From: Neptunomonas concharum
Lineage (GTDB): Bacteria; Pseudomonadota; Gammaproteobacteria; Pseudomonadales; Balneatricaceae
Direction of reading: 5' to 3'
Assembly: GCF_008630635.1 (NCBI RefSeq)
Contig: NZ_CP043869.1
Location: forward strand, 2,665,160 to 2,729,159
Length of the DNA: 64,000 nucleotides
Below, piece by piece: positions 8,656 to 18,327 of this stretch. The notes beneath the pieces are model-generated. The model had not been told where the DNA came from. It did not search any database and saw only the letters and a list, made by a program, of their open reading frames with translations. Both the position numbers and the translations under genes were made by a program. Every line of letters begins with the position of its first letter. The stretch's first letter is position 1.

Positions 8656-8856
8656 ATGTATATCTGTATTTGCAATGCCGTCACTGACTCACACATTCGA
8701 AACGCCATTGATGAAGGCGCCACCAGCGTCGCTGATCTTAATAAGTCATTATCTGTCGGCAGCTGCTGCGGGAAATGTACGCGTTCAGCCAGAGAGCTAA
8801 TAAAAGATCATCTGGCCGATTCAAAGATCGATTCTCTGTCCTACAATGCTGCCTGA
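8656..8856 (+). CDS. bfd: Bacterioferritin-associated ferredoxin Bfd
   Basis: A 66-residue protein starting MYICICNAV, with [2Fe-2S] ligands C4, C6, C38 and C41 (C-x-C...C-x2-C), the Bfd fold. It docks at the bacterioferritin heme and passes electrons into the core to release Fe(II). An in-frame ATG two codons upstream exists (8650), but the family start is the MY Met. It is divergent from the bfr pair and carries a Fur box, which is the expected arrangement for an iron-release ferredoxin. Confidence 0.95.
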   Translation: MYICICNAVTDSHIRNAIDEGATSVADLNKSLSVGSCCGKCTRSARELIKDHLADSKIDSLSYNAA

Positions 8857-8945
8857 TCTTTATTGGCAGATAGGCTGTATGTTCTCTGCAAAGCTCTCGG
8901 TATACTCTTTCGCTATTAGATAAACGAAAGTATGAGTCATACCCT

Positions 8946-10304
8946 ATGCCGCCCCTCTCTTTTGCATCGTTACCCCTTGATCAATGGTGTCAGCGCCTAC
9001 CGTTAATCAACCAACTAATCGCCACCGAAGAGCTATTTTGGCTGAACCCAAAGTTGATCCCATTTCATCAGGCCAAAACTACACTACCGCTGAGTGATAA
9101 AGATACTCAAGATGCAGCTGCGCGGTTGCAGCGTTTCAGTACTTACATTCGTCAGGTTTTCCCAGAAACCAAGCCAGCCCAAGGGTTAATTGAGTCTCCC
9201 CTGCGAGCTATTCCTCAGATGCAGACGGCGCTATCTGATTACTACAAAACTCCCCTCCCCGGTCGTTTCCTACTCAAATGTGATAGCCACCTGCCCATAT
9301 CCGGCTCAATCAAAGCCCGTGGTGGTATTTACGAAGTCCTGAAATATGCCGAAACATTAGCGTTGGAAGCTGGGCTCATTACAGAGTCCGATAACTACGT
9401 AACATTTAATGATGAAGCCTTACGCCAACATTTTGCCCAACATCGTGTGATTGTAGGCTCCACCGGCAACCTAGGGCTCAGTATCGGCATTATGAGTGCA
9501 CGCTTAGGCTTTAAGGTGACAGTGCATATGTCGGCCGATGCTAGGCAGTGGAAAAAGGAGCTACTACGCAGCAAAGGGGTAGACGTCGTTGAGCATGCCG
9601 ATGACTATAGCAAAGCGGTAGAACAAGGCAGACTCGAAGCCTCAGCCTCGCCTAATAGCCACTTTGTGGATGATGAACATTCTCAGGATCTATTTCTTGG
9701 TTATAGCGTGGCAGCACTTCGCTTACAAAAACAGTTAGGAGAACAAAACATCGTGGTAGATCAGGCGCATCCCCTATTTGTTTATCTACCCTGCGGTGTC
9801 GGTGGTGGTCCGGGTGGTGTTGCCTTTGGCCTGAAACAACTATGGGGCGATAACGTCCATTGTTTCTTTGCAGAGCCGACGCACTCTCCCTGTATGTTGC
9901 TCGGCATGTACTCCGAGTTACATGAAGGTATCAGCGTACAGGATATCGGTTTGGATAATCACACCTGTGCCGATGGCTTAGCGGTGGGTCGGCCTTCCGG
10001 TTTTGTTGGCAAAGTAATGGAGCCATTGCTATCTGGGATATTCACCGTTGCGGATAACGAGCTCTATAAATTGCTAGCGCTGCTCAAACAAAGTGAAAAT
10101 ATTATGCTCGAGCCCTCCGCGCTGGCCGGTATGCCGGGCATACACTGGGCCAACCAGCAGCAAGACTACCTAAAACAGCACGCTATAGAAGCTGACAAGA
10201 TCACCCACATTGTCTGGGCAACCGGTGGCAATATGGTCCCTGAGATTGAACAACAAGCTTACTTAGACCAAGGAATTTCGCTGCTCAATTATGACAAATC
10301 ATAA
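8946..10304 (+). CDS. dsdA: D-serine ammonia-lyase (D-serine dehydratase)
   Basis: A 452-residue fold-type II PLP enzyme with DsdA landmarks: SGSIKARGG with the PLP lysine at about 123, [16 protein letters not shown] for substrate binding, and the phosphate-binding loop [15 protein letters not shown]. It converts D-serine to pyruvate and ammonia, removing a toxic D-amino acid. The usual partners dsdC (LysR) and dsdX (permease) are not next to it. It is followed by a 146-base gap before the phosphoester/ABC locus. Whether D-serine is a product of that locus is open. Confidence 0.95.
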   Translation: MPPLSFASLPLDQWCQRLPLINQLIATEELFWLNPKLIPFHQAKTTLPLSDKDTQDAAARLQRFSTYIRQVFPETKPAQGLIESPLRAIPQMQTALSDYYKTPLPGRFLLKCDSHLPISGSIKARGGIYEVLKYAETLALEAGLITESDNYVTFNDEALRQHFAQHRVIVGSTGNLGLSIGIMSARLGFKVTVHMSADARQWKKELLRSKGVDVVEHADDYSKAVEQGRLEASASPNSHFVDDEHSQDLFLGYSVAALRLQKQLGEQNIVVDQAHPLFVYLPCGVGGGPGGVAFGLKQLWGDNVHCFFAEPTHSPCMLLGMYSELHEGISVQDIGLDNHTCADGLAVGRPSGFVGKVMEPLLSGIFTVADNELYKLLALLKQSENIMLEPSALAGMPGIHWANQQQDYLKQHAIEADKITHIVWATGGNMVPEIEQQAYLDQGISLLNYDKS

Positions 10305-10359
10305 TTAGGAATTATAACTCTAAGGAAAGATTAGCAAGATTCATTAATTCATCTTAATT

Positions 10360-10433
10360 GTGTCACAGAAGTAACACAGAGGCTTTCTATTCTGTTGCCA
10401 TTCGTTGAGTACCTGTCTGTTACGGGTACCTGT
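10360..10433 (+). promoter_or_regulatory. Promoter region of the phosphoester/ABC locus with repeat motifs
   Basis: Two patterns lie upstream of the gene at 10451. GTGTCAC-AGAA-GTAACAC (10360-10377) resembles a degenerate Pho-box heptamer pair with an 11-base period and is also partly palindromic. GTACCTGT occurs twice (10409-10416 and 10426-10433), 17 bases apart. Either could bind a regulator such as PhoB or the LysR protein of this locus. Both are weak. Confidence 0.3.
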
Positions 10434-10450
10434 TTTGGCTGCAGGAAGAT

Positions 10451-11287
10451 ATGTCTGATAAAGTAATACTCGTTATATTGGATGGCCTGAATGCTCAGGT
10501 TGCCAGTGAATGCATGGGATTTATGGAGGCCTTAAGGGCACAGGGGATTGCTACCCGATACCAAATCTCATGCGAACTCCCTTCCATGTCACGTCCTTTG
10601 TATGAGGCGATACTGACAGGTGTCACCCCGATTGTGAGTGGCATTGTCCACAACCATGTTATCCGTAACTCCAACCAACAAAGTATTTTCAGCCTGGCTC
10701 GCCAAGCAGGACTAAGCACAGCGGCAGCCAGCTATCACTGGATCAGCGAGCTCTATAACCACTCACCCTACGATGCTATACGTGACCGACACACCTGTGA
10801 TGAGTCCTTACTGATCCAACATGGCTGCTTTTATCATGCCGATCACTATCCCGATGATCACCTATTTCTTGATGCTGAATGGCTAAGACGCCAGCATGAC
10901 CCGGACTTCTTATTAGTCCATCCCATGAACATCGATAACGCTGGACATAGAGAGGGCTTAGATAGTAGCCATTACCGCAATACCACCCGCAAGACAGACA
11001 TGATCTTGTCTGACTATCTTCCCCAGTGGATAGAAGCAGGTTATCAGATCCTGATCACCGCTGATCACGGTATGAACAATGACCGCAGCCATGGCGGCAC
11101 CTTGCCCGAGGAGCAGCAAGTTCCCCTGTTTGTGATCGGTTCAGCGTTTTCTCACCAACCTACATGTAAACCGTCACAGACTGACTTGTGCGGGACGGTT
11201 TGCGAACTGCTCGGCATCAGGATGCACAACAAGCCAATCTGCAAAGATCTATTGCTGTTAGATCCTTCACTCAAGGAGTGTAGCTAA
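10451..11287 (+). CDS. Alkaline phosphatase superfamily phosphoesterase (NPP/PhnA-like)
   Basis: A 278-residue protein, short for the family. The metal and catalytic residues of type I phosphodiesterases/nucleotide pyrophosphatases and phosphonoacetate hydrolases are recognisable: Asp11 (VILDGL), a Ser47 nucleophile aligned with the Thr of the NPP family (LPSMSRPLYEAILTG), Asp162 and His166 (NIDNAGH), Asp205-His206 (TADHGM) and His214. It has no signal peptide, so it acts in the cytoplasm. It begins a run of six close same-strand genes that includes a HAD phosphatase and an ABC importer. The likely role is hydrolysis of an imported phosphodiester, phosphomonoester or phosphonate; the substrate is not known. 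Confidence 0.82.
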   Translation: MSDKVILVILDGLNAQVASECMGFMEALRAQGIATRYQISCELPSMSRPLYEAILTGVTPIVSGIVHNHVIRNSNQQSIFSLARQAGLSTAAASYHWISELYNHSPYDAIRDRHTCDESLLIQHGCFYHADHYPDDHLFLDAEWLRRQHDPDFLLVHPMNIDNAGHREGLDSSHYRNTTRKTDMILSDYLPQWIEAGYQILITADHGMNNDRSHGGTLPEEQQVPLFVIGSAFSHQPTCKPSQTDLCGTVCELLGIRMHNKPICKDLLLLDPSLKECS

Positions 11288-11943
11288 TGGCGCTAGTTAT
11301 TTTCGATTTAGATGAAACCCTACTAGCAGGTGATTCATCTTCACTGTTTTGCCATTTCCTTGTAGAGCAAGGGTTAGCCGATCAGCCGTTTATTGTAAAA
11401 GAACAGCAGTTAATGGCGCTTTATAGCCAACAACAGCTCTCGATGGATGATTACATTGCGTTTCAATTATCGCCCTTGGCCAGTATCAGCGTGGCAGATA
11501 TCGAAGCACTTTTACCCACATTCGTTGCAAACTATATTGCTCCTCGTTTCTACCCTGAAGCACTGGAGCTTATCGCCCAATTAAGGGCTCAAGGCGATCG
11601 TATTCTGGTTATCTCTGCCACGGCCGCCTTTATCGTTCGTGCAGCCTGCCAGCACTTAGGTATTGACGATGTTATCGCCATCGAGCTTGAAGAGAGCGAA
11701 GCAGGCTACTATACCGGCCAAATCAGAGGAATACCCTCTTACCGCGAAGGCAAAGTCACCCGCCTGAAAGCTTGGCTGAATAGGCAAAATGAGACGCTAG
11801 AAAACGCCGCTTTCTATTCCGACTCTATTAATGATCTTCCCCTGCTTGAAGCTGTACCTCATCCCATTGCAACCAACCCGGATGATTTACTCAAGCAAAC
11901 AGCCATAGAACGGACATGGCAAACCCTGACATGGACGTGCTAA
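11287..11943 (+). CDS. HAD-IB family phosphatase
   Basis: A 218-residue HAD-IB (SerB/PSPase-like) hydrolase: motif I FDLDETLL with Asp7 and Asp9, motif II ISATAAFIV, a conserved Lys (GKVTRLKAW) and motif IV YSDSINDLPLL. The four-helix cap between motifs I and II is present. The start overlaps the stop of the preceding gene by one base (TAATG), so the two are probably translationally coupled. It would remove phosphate from a small cytoplasmic phosphomonoester, possibly the product of the upstream enzyme. The specific substrate cannot be read from sequence. Confidence 0.88.
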   Translation: MALVIFDLDETLLAGDSSSLFCHFLVEQGLADQPFIVKEQQLMALYSQQQLSMDDYIAFQLSPLASISVADIEALLPTFVANYIAPRFYPEALELIAQLRAQGDRILVISATAAFIVRAACQHLGIDDVIAIELEESEAGYYTGQIRGIPSYREGKVTRLKAWLNRQNETLENAAFYSDSINDLPLLEAVPHPIATNPDDLLKQTAIERTWQTLTWTC

Positions 11944-11996
11944 GACCGATGACGACTCACTCTACTAACACTCAAAAACTAATCAGGAACTGTGCT

Positions 11997-14054
11997 ATGT
12001 CCAGACTATTACTCGCAAGTGCTGCCGTTTTAATGGCTTCAAATGTCATGGCGGCTTGTCCAACGGTTACCGCTAAAGATGCAAAGGGTGAATACCCTTA
12101 TATCTTTGAGAAGGCTGAATTTGAGAAAATTTATCAGTGCCAACTATCCTTTACAGGCAACCCATCTGCTAAAGCACTCAATGAGCGTATTGCAGGCAAC
12201 CCTGCACTACCTGCGCTTACAGATCGACTGCCTACAGAGCCTTTAGTGATTGCACCCTATGTTCAAGTTGGTCAATACGGTGGAGTTCTTGACGGTATAT
12301 CCAAAGCCACAGAGTCAGGCACCTCTGACCTGCTGTCCGTTCGTCACGTGAACCTGACTCGCTTTAGCGACGATCTGAAAACCGTCGTACCGAATGTCGC
12401 TAAGCGCTGGAAGTGGAATGATAACTTTACAGAATTGACCATGGAACTGCGTAAAGGCCACAAGTGGTCTGACGGTGCCCCTTTCACCGCCGAAGATGTC
12501 GCCTTTTGGTACAACAACATGTTGATGGATACCAACATCATCAAATCACCGAAAGATCGTTTCCTATCAGATGGCAAACCCATGAAAGTTGAAGCGCTTA
12601 ACGAAACAACCGTGCGCTTTACTCTGAATGCTCCGAAACCGGGCCTGACCGCTATGTTTGCACAGGACTATGCGCAACCATTCCAACCCAAACATCTACT
12701 TAGCAAATTCCACCCAGACTTTAATCAAGATGCCAATAAACTAGCGAAAGAACTTGGCTTTGAAGATGGGTACGCCGTGATCAATTTCTATTACGGCCAA
12801 TCTGACTGGAAAGATGTCCCTTCGCCATTACTAAAAGATAAAGCTGCTGCAGAAAGCTTGGTAAAATCCGGTTTTACAGCGGTTGCCCCAACACTGGAAT
12901 CTCATATCCTTGTTGAAGAGACATTAGAAGGTCGTCGCTTGGTGGCTAACCCCTATTTCTTCCAGACCGATACCGCCGGTAACCAACTCCCCTACATCAA
13001 CGAAATCAATGAAATTTTCATTGGTGACGAAGATATCCAAACCACCAAAATGATTGCCGGTGAGATTGATTACAAAGCCCAAGCAGTTAACCTGCCTGCC
13101 GCACCGGTACTGCTGGAGAACAAAGATAAAGGTGGGTATGAAGTTGCCCTGCGCCCAACTATCGGTGAAGTAGCTTTTGCCTTTAACCTGACCGATAAAG
13201 ACTTAGAAAAACGCGACATCTTCAATAACGTAGATTTTCGCCGCGCGATGTCCCTTGCTGTCAACCGAGATCAGATAAACGAAATCGCCTATTTTGGATT
13301 AGGCACCCCTACGCAATACACCGCCTTTGACGCGGACACCGCTTCCTTTGTTACCGATAAGCAGAAGCAAGCGTGGATAACCTACAACACAAAAGAAGCC
13401 GCCAAATTGCTGGATAAAGCCGGTGTAGTGGATAAAGATGGTGATGGTCTACGGGATCTGCCGTCCGGTAAGAAGTTAGAACTTAACATCCAGTATTCCA
13501 CTCAGGGCGTTGCCACTGAGCTTGTTGAAATCATTGCCGCAAACTGGAATGCAGTAGGTGTTAAAACCACTCAGAAAGAAGTGACATCCGATGAGTATCG
13601 TAACTCCCAGTCTGCAAATGACCTGAGTGTTACTTTCTGGACCATGGGACGTCCACTGGCAACGCTGGCTAGTAATACCACTGACTTACTCCCTCCTTAC
13701 GGCAGCTTCTTTGATCTGCGCACAGGTATGTTATGGGAGCAGTACCGTAATACAAAAGGTGCTGAAGGCGTCAAACCACCAGCCACAGTCGATGAAATGG
13801 AACAATTAGCGAATGAGTTTGTTCAGTTACCCATGGGTAGCGACGCCTCTGCAAAAGTTGGTCATGCCATCGCTCAAAAAATGGTCGATGACCTCTTTGT
13901 TATAGGTACGGTAAAAGCCGTTGCGCCTATCTACTACAGCCGCAAACTAGGCAACTTCGAAGTACCTAAAACCTCCTCTTACGACTACTACCGTGTTTAC
14001 CCTTACATGGCAACACAGTGGTTCTTATCAGAAGGCGGCGTCGCTAAACAGTAA
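11997..14054 (+). CDS. ABC transporter periplasmic binding protein, peptide family (SBP_bac_5)
   Basis: About 685 residues. The chosen ATG gives a short Sec signal (MSRLLLASAAVLMASNVMA) with cleavage likely after AMA, and has AGGAAC as ribosome site; the frame stays open upstream into the HAD gene, so an ATG at 11949 is also possible. The mature protein has the family-5 binding-protein layout: W-x-W-NDNFTELTMELRKGHKWSDG near residue 120, FTAEDVAFWY, VDFRRAMSLAVNRDQI, and a C-terminal peptide-binding lobe. It is larger than OppA/DppA (about 500-550), nearer YejA-type proteins. It captures an extracellular oligopeptide-like or other bulky ligand for the permeases downstream. Confidence 0.9.
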   Translation: MSRLLLASAAVLMASNVMAACPTVTAKDAKGEYPYIFEKAEFEKIYQCQLSFTGNPSAKALNERIAGNPALPALTDRLPTEPLVIAPYVQVGQYGGVLDGISKATESGTSDLLSVRHVNLTRFSDDLKTVVPNVAKRWKWNDNFTELTMELRKGHKWSDGAPFTAEDVAFWYNNMLMDTNIIKSPKDRFLSDGKPMKVEALNETTVRFTLNAPKPGLTAMFAQDYAQPFQPKHLLSKFHPDFNQDANKLAKELGFEDGYAVINFYYGQSDWKDVPSPLLKDKAAAESLVKSGFTAVAPTLESHILVEETLEGRRLVANPYFFQTDTAGNQLPYINEINEIFIGDEDIQTTKMIAGEIDYKAQAVNLPAAPVLLENKDKGGYEVALRPTIGEVAFAFNLTDKDLEKRDIFNNVDFRRAMSLAVNRDQINEIAYFGLGTPTQYTAFDADTASFVTDKQKQAWITYNTKEAAKLLDKAGVVDKDGDGLRDLPSGKKLELNIQYSTQGVATELVEIIAANWNAVGVKTTQKEVTSDEYRNSQSANDLSVTFWTMGRPLATLASNTTDLLPPYGSFFDLRTGMLWEQYRNTKGAEGVKPPATVDEMEQLANEFVQLPMGSDASAKVGHAIAQKMVDDLFVIGTVKAVAPIYYSRKLGNFEVPKTSSYDYYRVYPYMATQWFLSEGGVAKQ

Positions 14055-14062
14055 ATAAACAT

Positions 14063-14090
14063 GAACCCCGTCTTCAGGCGGGGTTCTTTT
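14063..14090 (+). terminator. Intrinsic terminator between binding protein and permease
   Basis: GAACCCCG - 8-base loop - CGGGGTTC followed by TTTT, starting 9 bases after the binding-protein stop. Placed inside the operon, it should act as a partial terminator that keeps binding-protein mRNA more abundant than permease mRNA. Confidence 0.85.
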
Positions 14091-14117
14091 CTCTGACTAA
14101 CTGTAGATATTGATACC

Positions 14118-15314
14118 GTGATCATTCACTTTTTATCAGAAACTTGGCTCCTTTGGTTGATTCTGTTCACCGGTGCGCTTCTGTTTCGAGCCTCCCGGAA
14201 CAGTCAATACTTTCATTATGTATTTAACCGCTACTTGTTAGCACTGGTTACCTTACTCACCGTCAGTGCCATTGTCTTTTCGTTGATGGAAGTACTGCCT
14301 GGGGACTGTGCAGAAAAGATGATCGCTTACAAAAATACCCAGGGTGAAAGCATCACCCAAGCCGATATCGCTGCCGAACGCGCACGCATGGGGCTGGATA
14401 AATCGCTACCCGAGCGCTGGGTCAACTGGGTAACCGATCTCACGTTAAAAGGTGATCTAGGCTTTAGCTGTGCAAAACGACAATCGGTGAATTTGGCATT
14501 AGGTGACCGTTTCTGGTTAAGCTTCTGGTTCTGTATTGCTGGGTTAGTGTTTTCCTACCTGATCGCGGTTCCTTTTGGGATTTTATCAGCATGGGTACTC
14601 AACAAACCCTGGAAAGACCGGAGCCCTCAACACACCCAAGCCAAACGACTCCTTAACACAGCAGGCCTAGGGCTTGCCAAAATGACAGACGTGATGCTGC
14701 GAATCATCAGCTATCTCGGTCTAGCTTTACCTAACTTCCTTTTGGCACTCACGATTATTTTGCTTTACGTGTTTGCCGGAGAAGCGGCACCCACAGGGCT
14801 ATTTTCTGATGAGTGGAAACAGGTAAGCTGGTTTACCGAAAGCGGTTTCCAATGGGGCAAACTCAACGACTTTTTAGGGCATATCTGGCTACCGATCTTT
14901 GTTATTGGCTGGTCAGCAACAGCGCTTCAACTGCAAACTGTTCGCGCCTTAGTAGTAGACGAATCCAACAAGCTTTACGTGGATGCAGCCAAAGCCCGTG
15001 GCGTACATGGATTCAACTTGTGGGCAAAATATCCCGTCCGTCATTCCATTAGCCCGCTATTTAACAGCGTTGGCTTTGATTACCAACGAATCTTTAACGA
15101 CCTCCCTATTGTGGCCATTGTGATTGGTCTGACCGATGCATCAGCCCTCTTAATTGAAGCTCTAGCAATGACTAATGACCAAGAACTCGCCGCCGGTATT
15201 CTGTTTTTAGTGGCTTTGGTGGTGATTTCGATGAACTTTATTACCGATATTGTGCTTGCAGCCGTAGACCCACGCGTGCGCAAGAGTGTATTAGGCACAG
15301 GAGGCCCAGCCTGA
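14118..15314 (+). CDS. ABC transporter permease, DppB/YejB-like
   Basis: A 398-residue inner-membrane permease. Hydrophobic segments at the N-terminus (residues 8-25 and about 38-58), then a large periplasmic part (EVLPGDCAEKMI...), then the transmembrane core with the EAA-type loop (VDAAKARGVHGFNLWAKYPVRHSISPLF). A second long insertion lies around residues 215-250. It is longer than DppB (~340). The start is GTG with no clear ribosome site, so initiation may depend on a nearby element; the terminator sits 28 bases upstream. The stop overlaps the next ATG (TGATG). Confidence 0.88.
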   Translation: MIIHFLSETWLLWLILFTGALLFRASRNSQYFHYVFNRYLLALVTLLTVSAIVFSLMEVLPGDCAEKMIAYKNTQGESITQADIAAERARMGLDKSLPERWVNWVTDLTLKGDLGFSCAKRQSVNLALGDRFWLSFWFCIAGLVFSYLIAVPFGILSAWVLNKPWKDRSPQHTQAKRLLNTAGLGLAKMTDVMLRIISYLGLALPNFLLALTIILLYVFAGEAAPTGLFSDEWKQVSWFTESGFQWGKLNDFLGHIWLPIFVIGWSATALQLQTVRALVVDESNKLYVDAAKARGVHGFNLWAKYPVRHSISPLFNSVGFDYQRIFNDLPIVAIVIGLTDASALLIEALAMTNDQELAAGILFLVALVVISMNFITDIVLAAVDPRVRKSVLGTGGPA

Positions 15315-16555
15315 TGTTAACAGCCATTTTTCGTAAAAATAAGCCTCAAACTGATACCTACGATGAGAGCTATTATACCGCAGGGCAGTTTGCGCTAATC
15401 AAAGCCCGCTTTATGAAAAAAACCGTAGGCCTGATTGCCGGATCACTACTGGGGTTTATGGTATTGCTCGGTTTGTTCGCCCCTTTCTTCTCTCCGGTAG
15501 ATCCCACCATTGAGGGAGCGAATCCAGATTATCGTCGCGGCGCACCACAGGTGGTCTACTTTTGGGATGAGAACGGCTTTTCATGGCGCCCCTTTACTTA
15601 CACCTACAGCAAAGATAAACCTAAAATCAACTTAAGCGCCCTCGCCAAAGGCGGTAATCTGGCAGCGTTAGATGCCCTTACATCCAGCGGTGCATTGAAC
15701 TCTTCCACTCAAAATTTATTTACTGTAGATAAAAACCAACGCCGTTATCTGCAGTTCTTAGTTACAGGGTGGGAATACTCACTGCTGAAAATCGATCTAT
15801 TAGGAATCGATATCAAATGGGATCGCCATCTGTTTGGCGTGGACCAAGGATCTATTCACCTGATGGGAACAGATGAGGACGGCAAGGATGTGTTCAGCCG
15901 AACGCTACATGCGATCTGGGTAACCATCAGCATTGCTATTGTTGCCTTAATCGTAAAGCTGTTCGTCTCACTTCTTGTTGGCGGCGTCAGCGGTTACTTT
16001 GGCGGTAAAGTAGATGCCGTCTTGATGAGCATCACAGAAGCGGTGCGTGTGATTCCGCCGATTCCCATCTATCTGGCCTGTGCCGTCGCGCTCTCTCAGA
16101 TCGACCTGACACCGACCCAGCGTTATTTCGCTATCGCTGTAGTGATTGGCGCGTTGGACTTTGCTGCATTGGGTCGCCGCCTACGTACACACATATTGGT
16201 GGAGCGTACCCAAGACTATGTGCTGGCAGCACAATTGGCCGGTTCCAGCCATGGACGAGTCATTTGGCGGCATTTGATTCCCAGTTTTGGTAGCTACATC
16301 ATTGTGGATACTTTGATCAACTTCCCTTATGTCATTTTGGCAGAAACCAGTTTGAGCTTCTTAGGGCTAGGCTTAACCGAGCCTGTAAATAGCTTGGGGG
16401 TTCTTCTACAAAAAGCTCAAGATCCCGATATCCAGCAGAATATGGTCTGGCAATTTTTCCCTGTTGCGGTGTTTGTCACCCTGATTATGGCCTTTGTTTT
16501 CGTGGGCGATGCCCTACGCGATGCCGCCGACCCTTACTCAGAGAGGAATAAGTAA
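15314..16555 (+). CDS. ABC transporter permease, DppC/YejE-like
   Basis: A 413-residue permease. After a cytoplasmic N-terminus (to ~residue 35) there is one membrane segment, then a periplasmic insertion of roughly 120 residues (PVDPTIEGANPDYRRGAP...), then a core with the DppC features MGTDEDGKDVFSR and the EAA loop QLAGSSHGRVIWRHLIP, ending in FVGDALRDAADPY. This arrangement matches YejE-type permeases. It is coupled to the upstream permease by a TGATG overlap, and the ATPase gene starts directly after its stop. Confidence 0.9.
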   Translation: MLTAIFRKNKPQTDTYDESYYTAGQFALIKARFMKKTVGLIAGSLLGFMVLLGLFAPFFSPVDPTIEGANPDYRRGAPQVVYFWDENGFSWRPFTYTYSKDKPKINLSALAKGGNLAALDALTSSGALNSSTQNLFTVDKNQRRYLQFLVTGWEYSLLKIDLLGIDIKWDRHLFGVDQGSIHLMGTDEDGKDVFSRTLHAIWVTISIAIVALIVKLFVSLLVGGVSGYFGGKVDAVLMSITEAVRVIPPIPIYLACAVALSQIDLTPTQRYFAIAVVIGALDFAALGRRLRTHILVERTQDYVLAAQLAGSSHGRVIWRHLIPSFGSYIIVDTLINFPYVILAETSLSFLGLGLTEPVNSLGVLLQKAQDPDIQQNMVWQFFPVAVFVTLIMAFVFVGDALRDAADPYSERNK

Positions 16556-18298
16556 ATGATGGCACTTAATCCCATAAACACCCTGCTCAGTATTCGTGAC
16601 TTAACATTGGATTTTCGTACCGATGAAGGGCTGGTTAGGGCACTAGATGGTGTTTCTCTGGATATTCATGCCGGCGAAGTCATGGGGCTGGTGGGCGAAA
16701 GCGGATCAGGCAAATCAGCCACCGCTAAAGCAATTATGCGCTTGCATCCGGGTAATGCTCTGATACAGAAACCAAGCGAAATACAGCTTTATGATGGCCA
16801 ACAACGAATCGACGTACTGGGGCTAAACGGTAAAAATCTGCGCACGGTTCGTGGTGGGCAAGTATCAATGATTTTTCAGGAGCCAATGGCGAGCTTTGCC
16901 CCAGCGATCACACTGGGTGAGCAGATCATCGAAACGATACAGATTCACCTTAAACATGACAGGAACACGGCTCGAAAAATCGGTATAGAACTGTTTGAGC
17001 GAGTAGGCATCCCCATGCCGGAAAAGCGCTTTGATCAATATGTTTTCGAGCTGTCAGGCGGTATGCGCCAACGGGCAATGATCGCTATGGCTTTATCTAC
17101 CAATCCCAAGCTACTCATAGCCGATGAACCGACCACCGCACTCGATGTTACTATTCAAGCACAAGTACTTGATTTGATGTTAGAACTGCGAGAACAGATG
17201 GGTATGGCAATTCTATTCATCACCCATGATTTGGGCGTGATCAGCAAAATCGCAGATAATGTCACCGTGATGCGCCAAGGCAACGTGGTTGAAGCAGGAA
17301 CAGCTGACGACGTGCTCTATAGTCCACAACACCCTTATACGATTAAATTGCTAGACGCATTACCGCATTTAGAAGCGTTACCGGAACCTCCACAACACCA
17401 ACCCGAGCCTATTCTGCGTATATCTGATCTATCCATCACTTATCCCATGTCCGGGCAGGGCCGTAAAGGGGATCACTTTAACGCGGTAAAAAATGTTTCT
17501 CTCGACCTACCTAAGGGACAAATCATCGGCTTAGTCGGTGAAAGCGGTTCCGGTAAAACATCTTTAGGTAAAGCCATACTGGGAGCTGCCCCCGTCACAT
17601 CCGGGCAAGTGGAATATCGTACCGAGCAACCGTTTACGCTGAAGGCCGGCAAAGCACTGAAACGACGCCAAATAGCCGCCGTTGCGCAAATGGTCTTTCA
17701 GGATCCCTATGGCTCACTCAATCCCCGCATGACAGTAAGGGATATTATCGCGGAGCCTTTAGAAGCCATGAAGCTCACAAGCTCCAAAGCTGAAACCGAT
17801 CAGCGGGTTATCGAAATGGCAAAGCGGTGCCATCTGGATATCAACCACCTACGTCGCTTCCCTCATGCGTTTTCAGGTGGGCAACGTCAACGTATCAGCA
17901 TTGCTCGCGCGCTAGTAGCGAACCCGCAATTTCTGGTGGCTGATGAATCGGTAGCGGCGTTGGATGTATCGATACAAGCCGAAATTCTTGACCTGCTAAA
18001 AGAGCTCAAAGAGGAGCTAGGCTTAACCATTTTGTTCATATCCCATGACTTGAGTGTCATAGCGAACCTTTGCGACCATGTGTGTGTGATGCGCCACGGT
18101 GAGTTAATTGAACAAGGCAGCGTAAGGAAAATTTTCCTCAACCCAGAAAAGCAATACACACAAGAGCTGATTAGCGCTATCCCCTTGCTGGATAAAGTAA
18201 AACAGGCCGCCGCATTTGAGATCTGCAGTGACGCAGAAGCACTTGCTCGCCCAAAACGGGCTTCGTCATCTCACGGTAACCAAACTGTTATCCAATAG
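16556..18298 (+). CDS. Fused double ATP-binding ABC protein (DppDF/YejF type)
   Basis: A 580-residue fusion of two ATPase domains. Domain 1 has Walker [10 protein letters not shown] (about residues 46-54), signature LSGGMRQR and Walker [13 protein letters not shown]; domain 2 has GESGSGKTS (about 327), FSGGQRQR and [12 protein letters not shown], with Ser in place of the usual Pro of that DEP motif. Each domain is followed by an oligopeptide-type C-terminal extension. It powers the two permeases upstream. The gene begins one base after the permease stop; two adjacent ATGs (16556, 16559) are equivalent choices. Confidence 0.93.
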   Translation: MMALNPINTLLSIRDLTLDFRTDEGLVRALDGVSLDIHAGEVMGLVGESGSGKSATAKAIMRLHPGNALIQKPSEIQLYDGQQRIDVLGLNGKNLRTVRGGQVSMIFQEPMASFAPAITLGEQIIETIQIHLKHDRNTARKIGIELFERVGIPMPEKRFDQYVFELSGGMRQRAMIAMALSTNPKLLIADEPTTALDVTIQAQVLDLMLELREQMGMAILFITHDLGVISKIADNVTVMRQGNVVEAGTADDVLYSPQHPYTIKLLDALPHLEALPEPPQHQPEPILRISDLSITYPMSGQGRKGDHFNAVKNVSLDLPKGQIIGLVGESGSGKTSLGKAILGAAPVTSGQVEYRTEQPFTLKAGKALKRRQIAAVAQMVFQDPYGSLNPRMTVRDIIAEPLEAMKLTSSKAETDQRVIEMAKRCHLDINHLRRFPHAFSGGQRQRISIARALVANPQFLVADESVAALDVSIQAEILDLLKELKEELGLTILFISHDLSVIANLCDHVCVMRHGELIEQGSVRKIFLNPEKQYTQELISAIPLLDKVKQAAAFEICSDAEALARPKRASSSHGNQTVIQ

Positions 18299-18327
18299 TC
18301 TTTTAAACGTCATTTTCTGGAGCTGTA

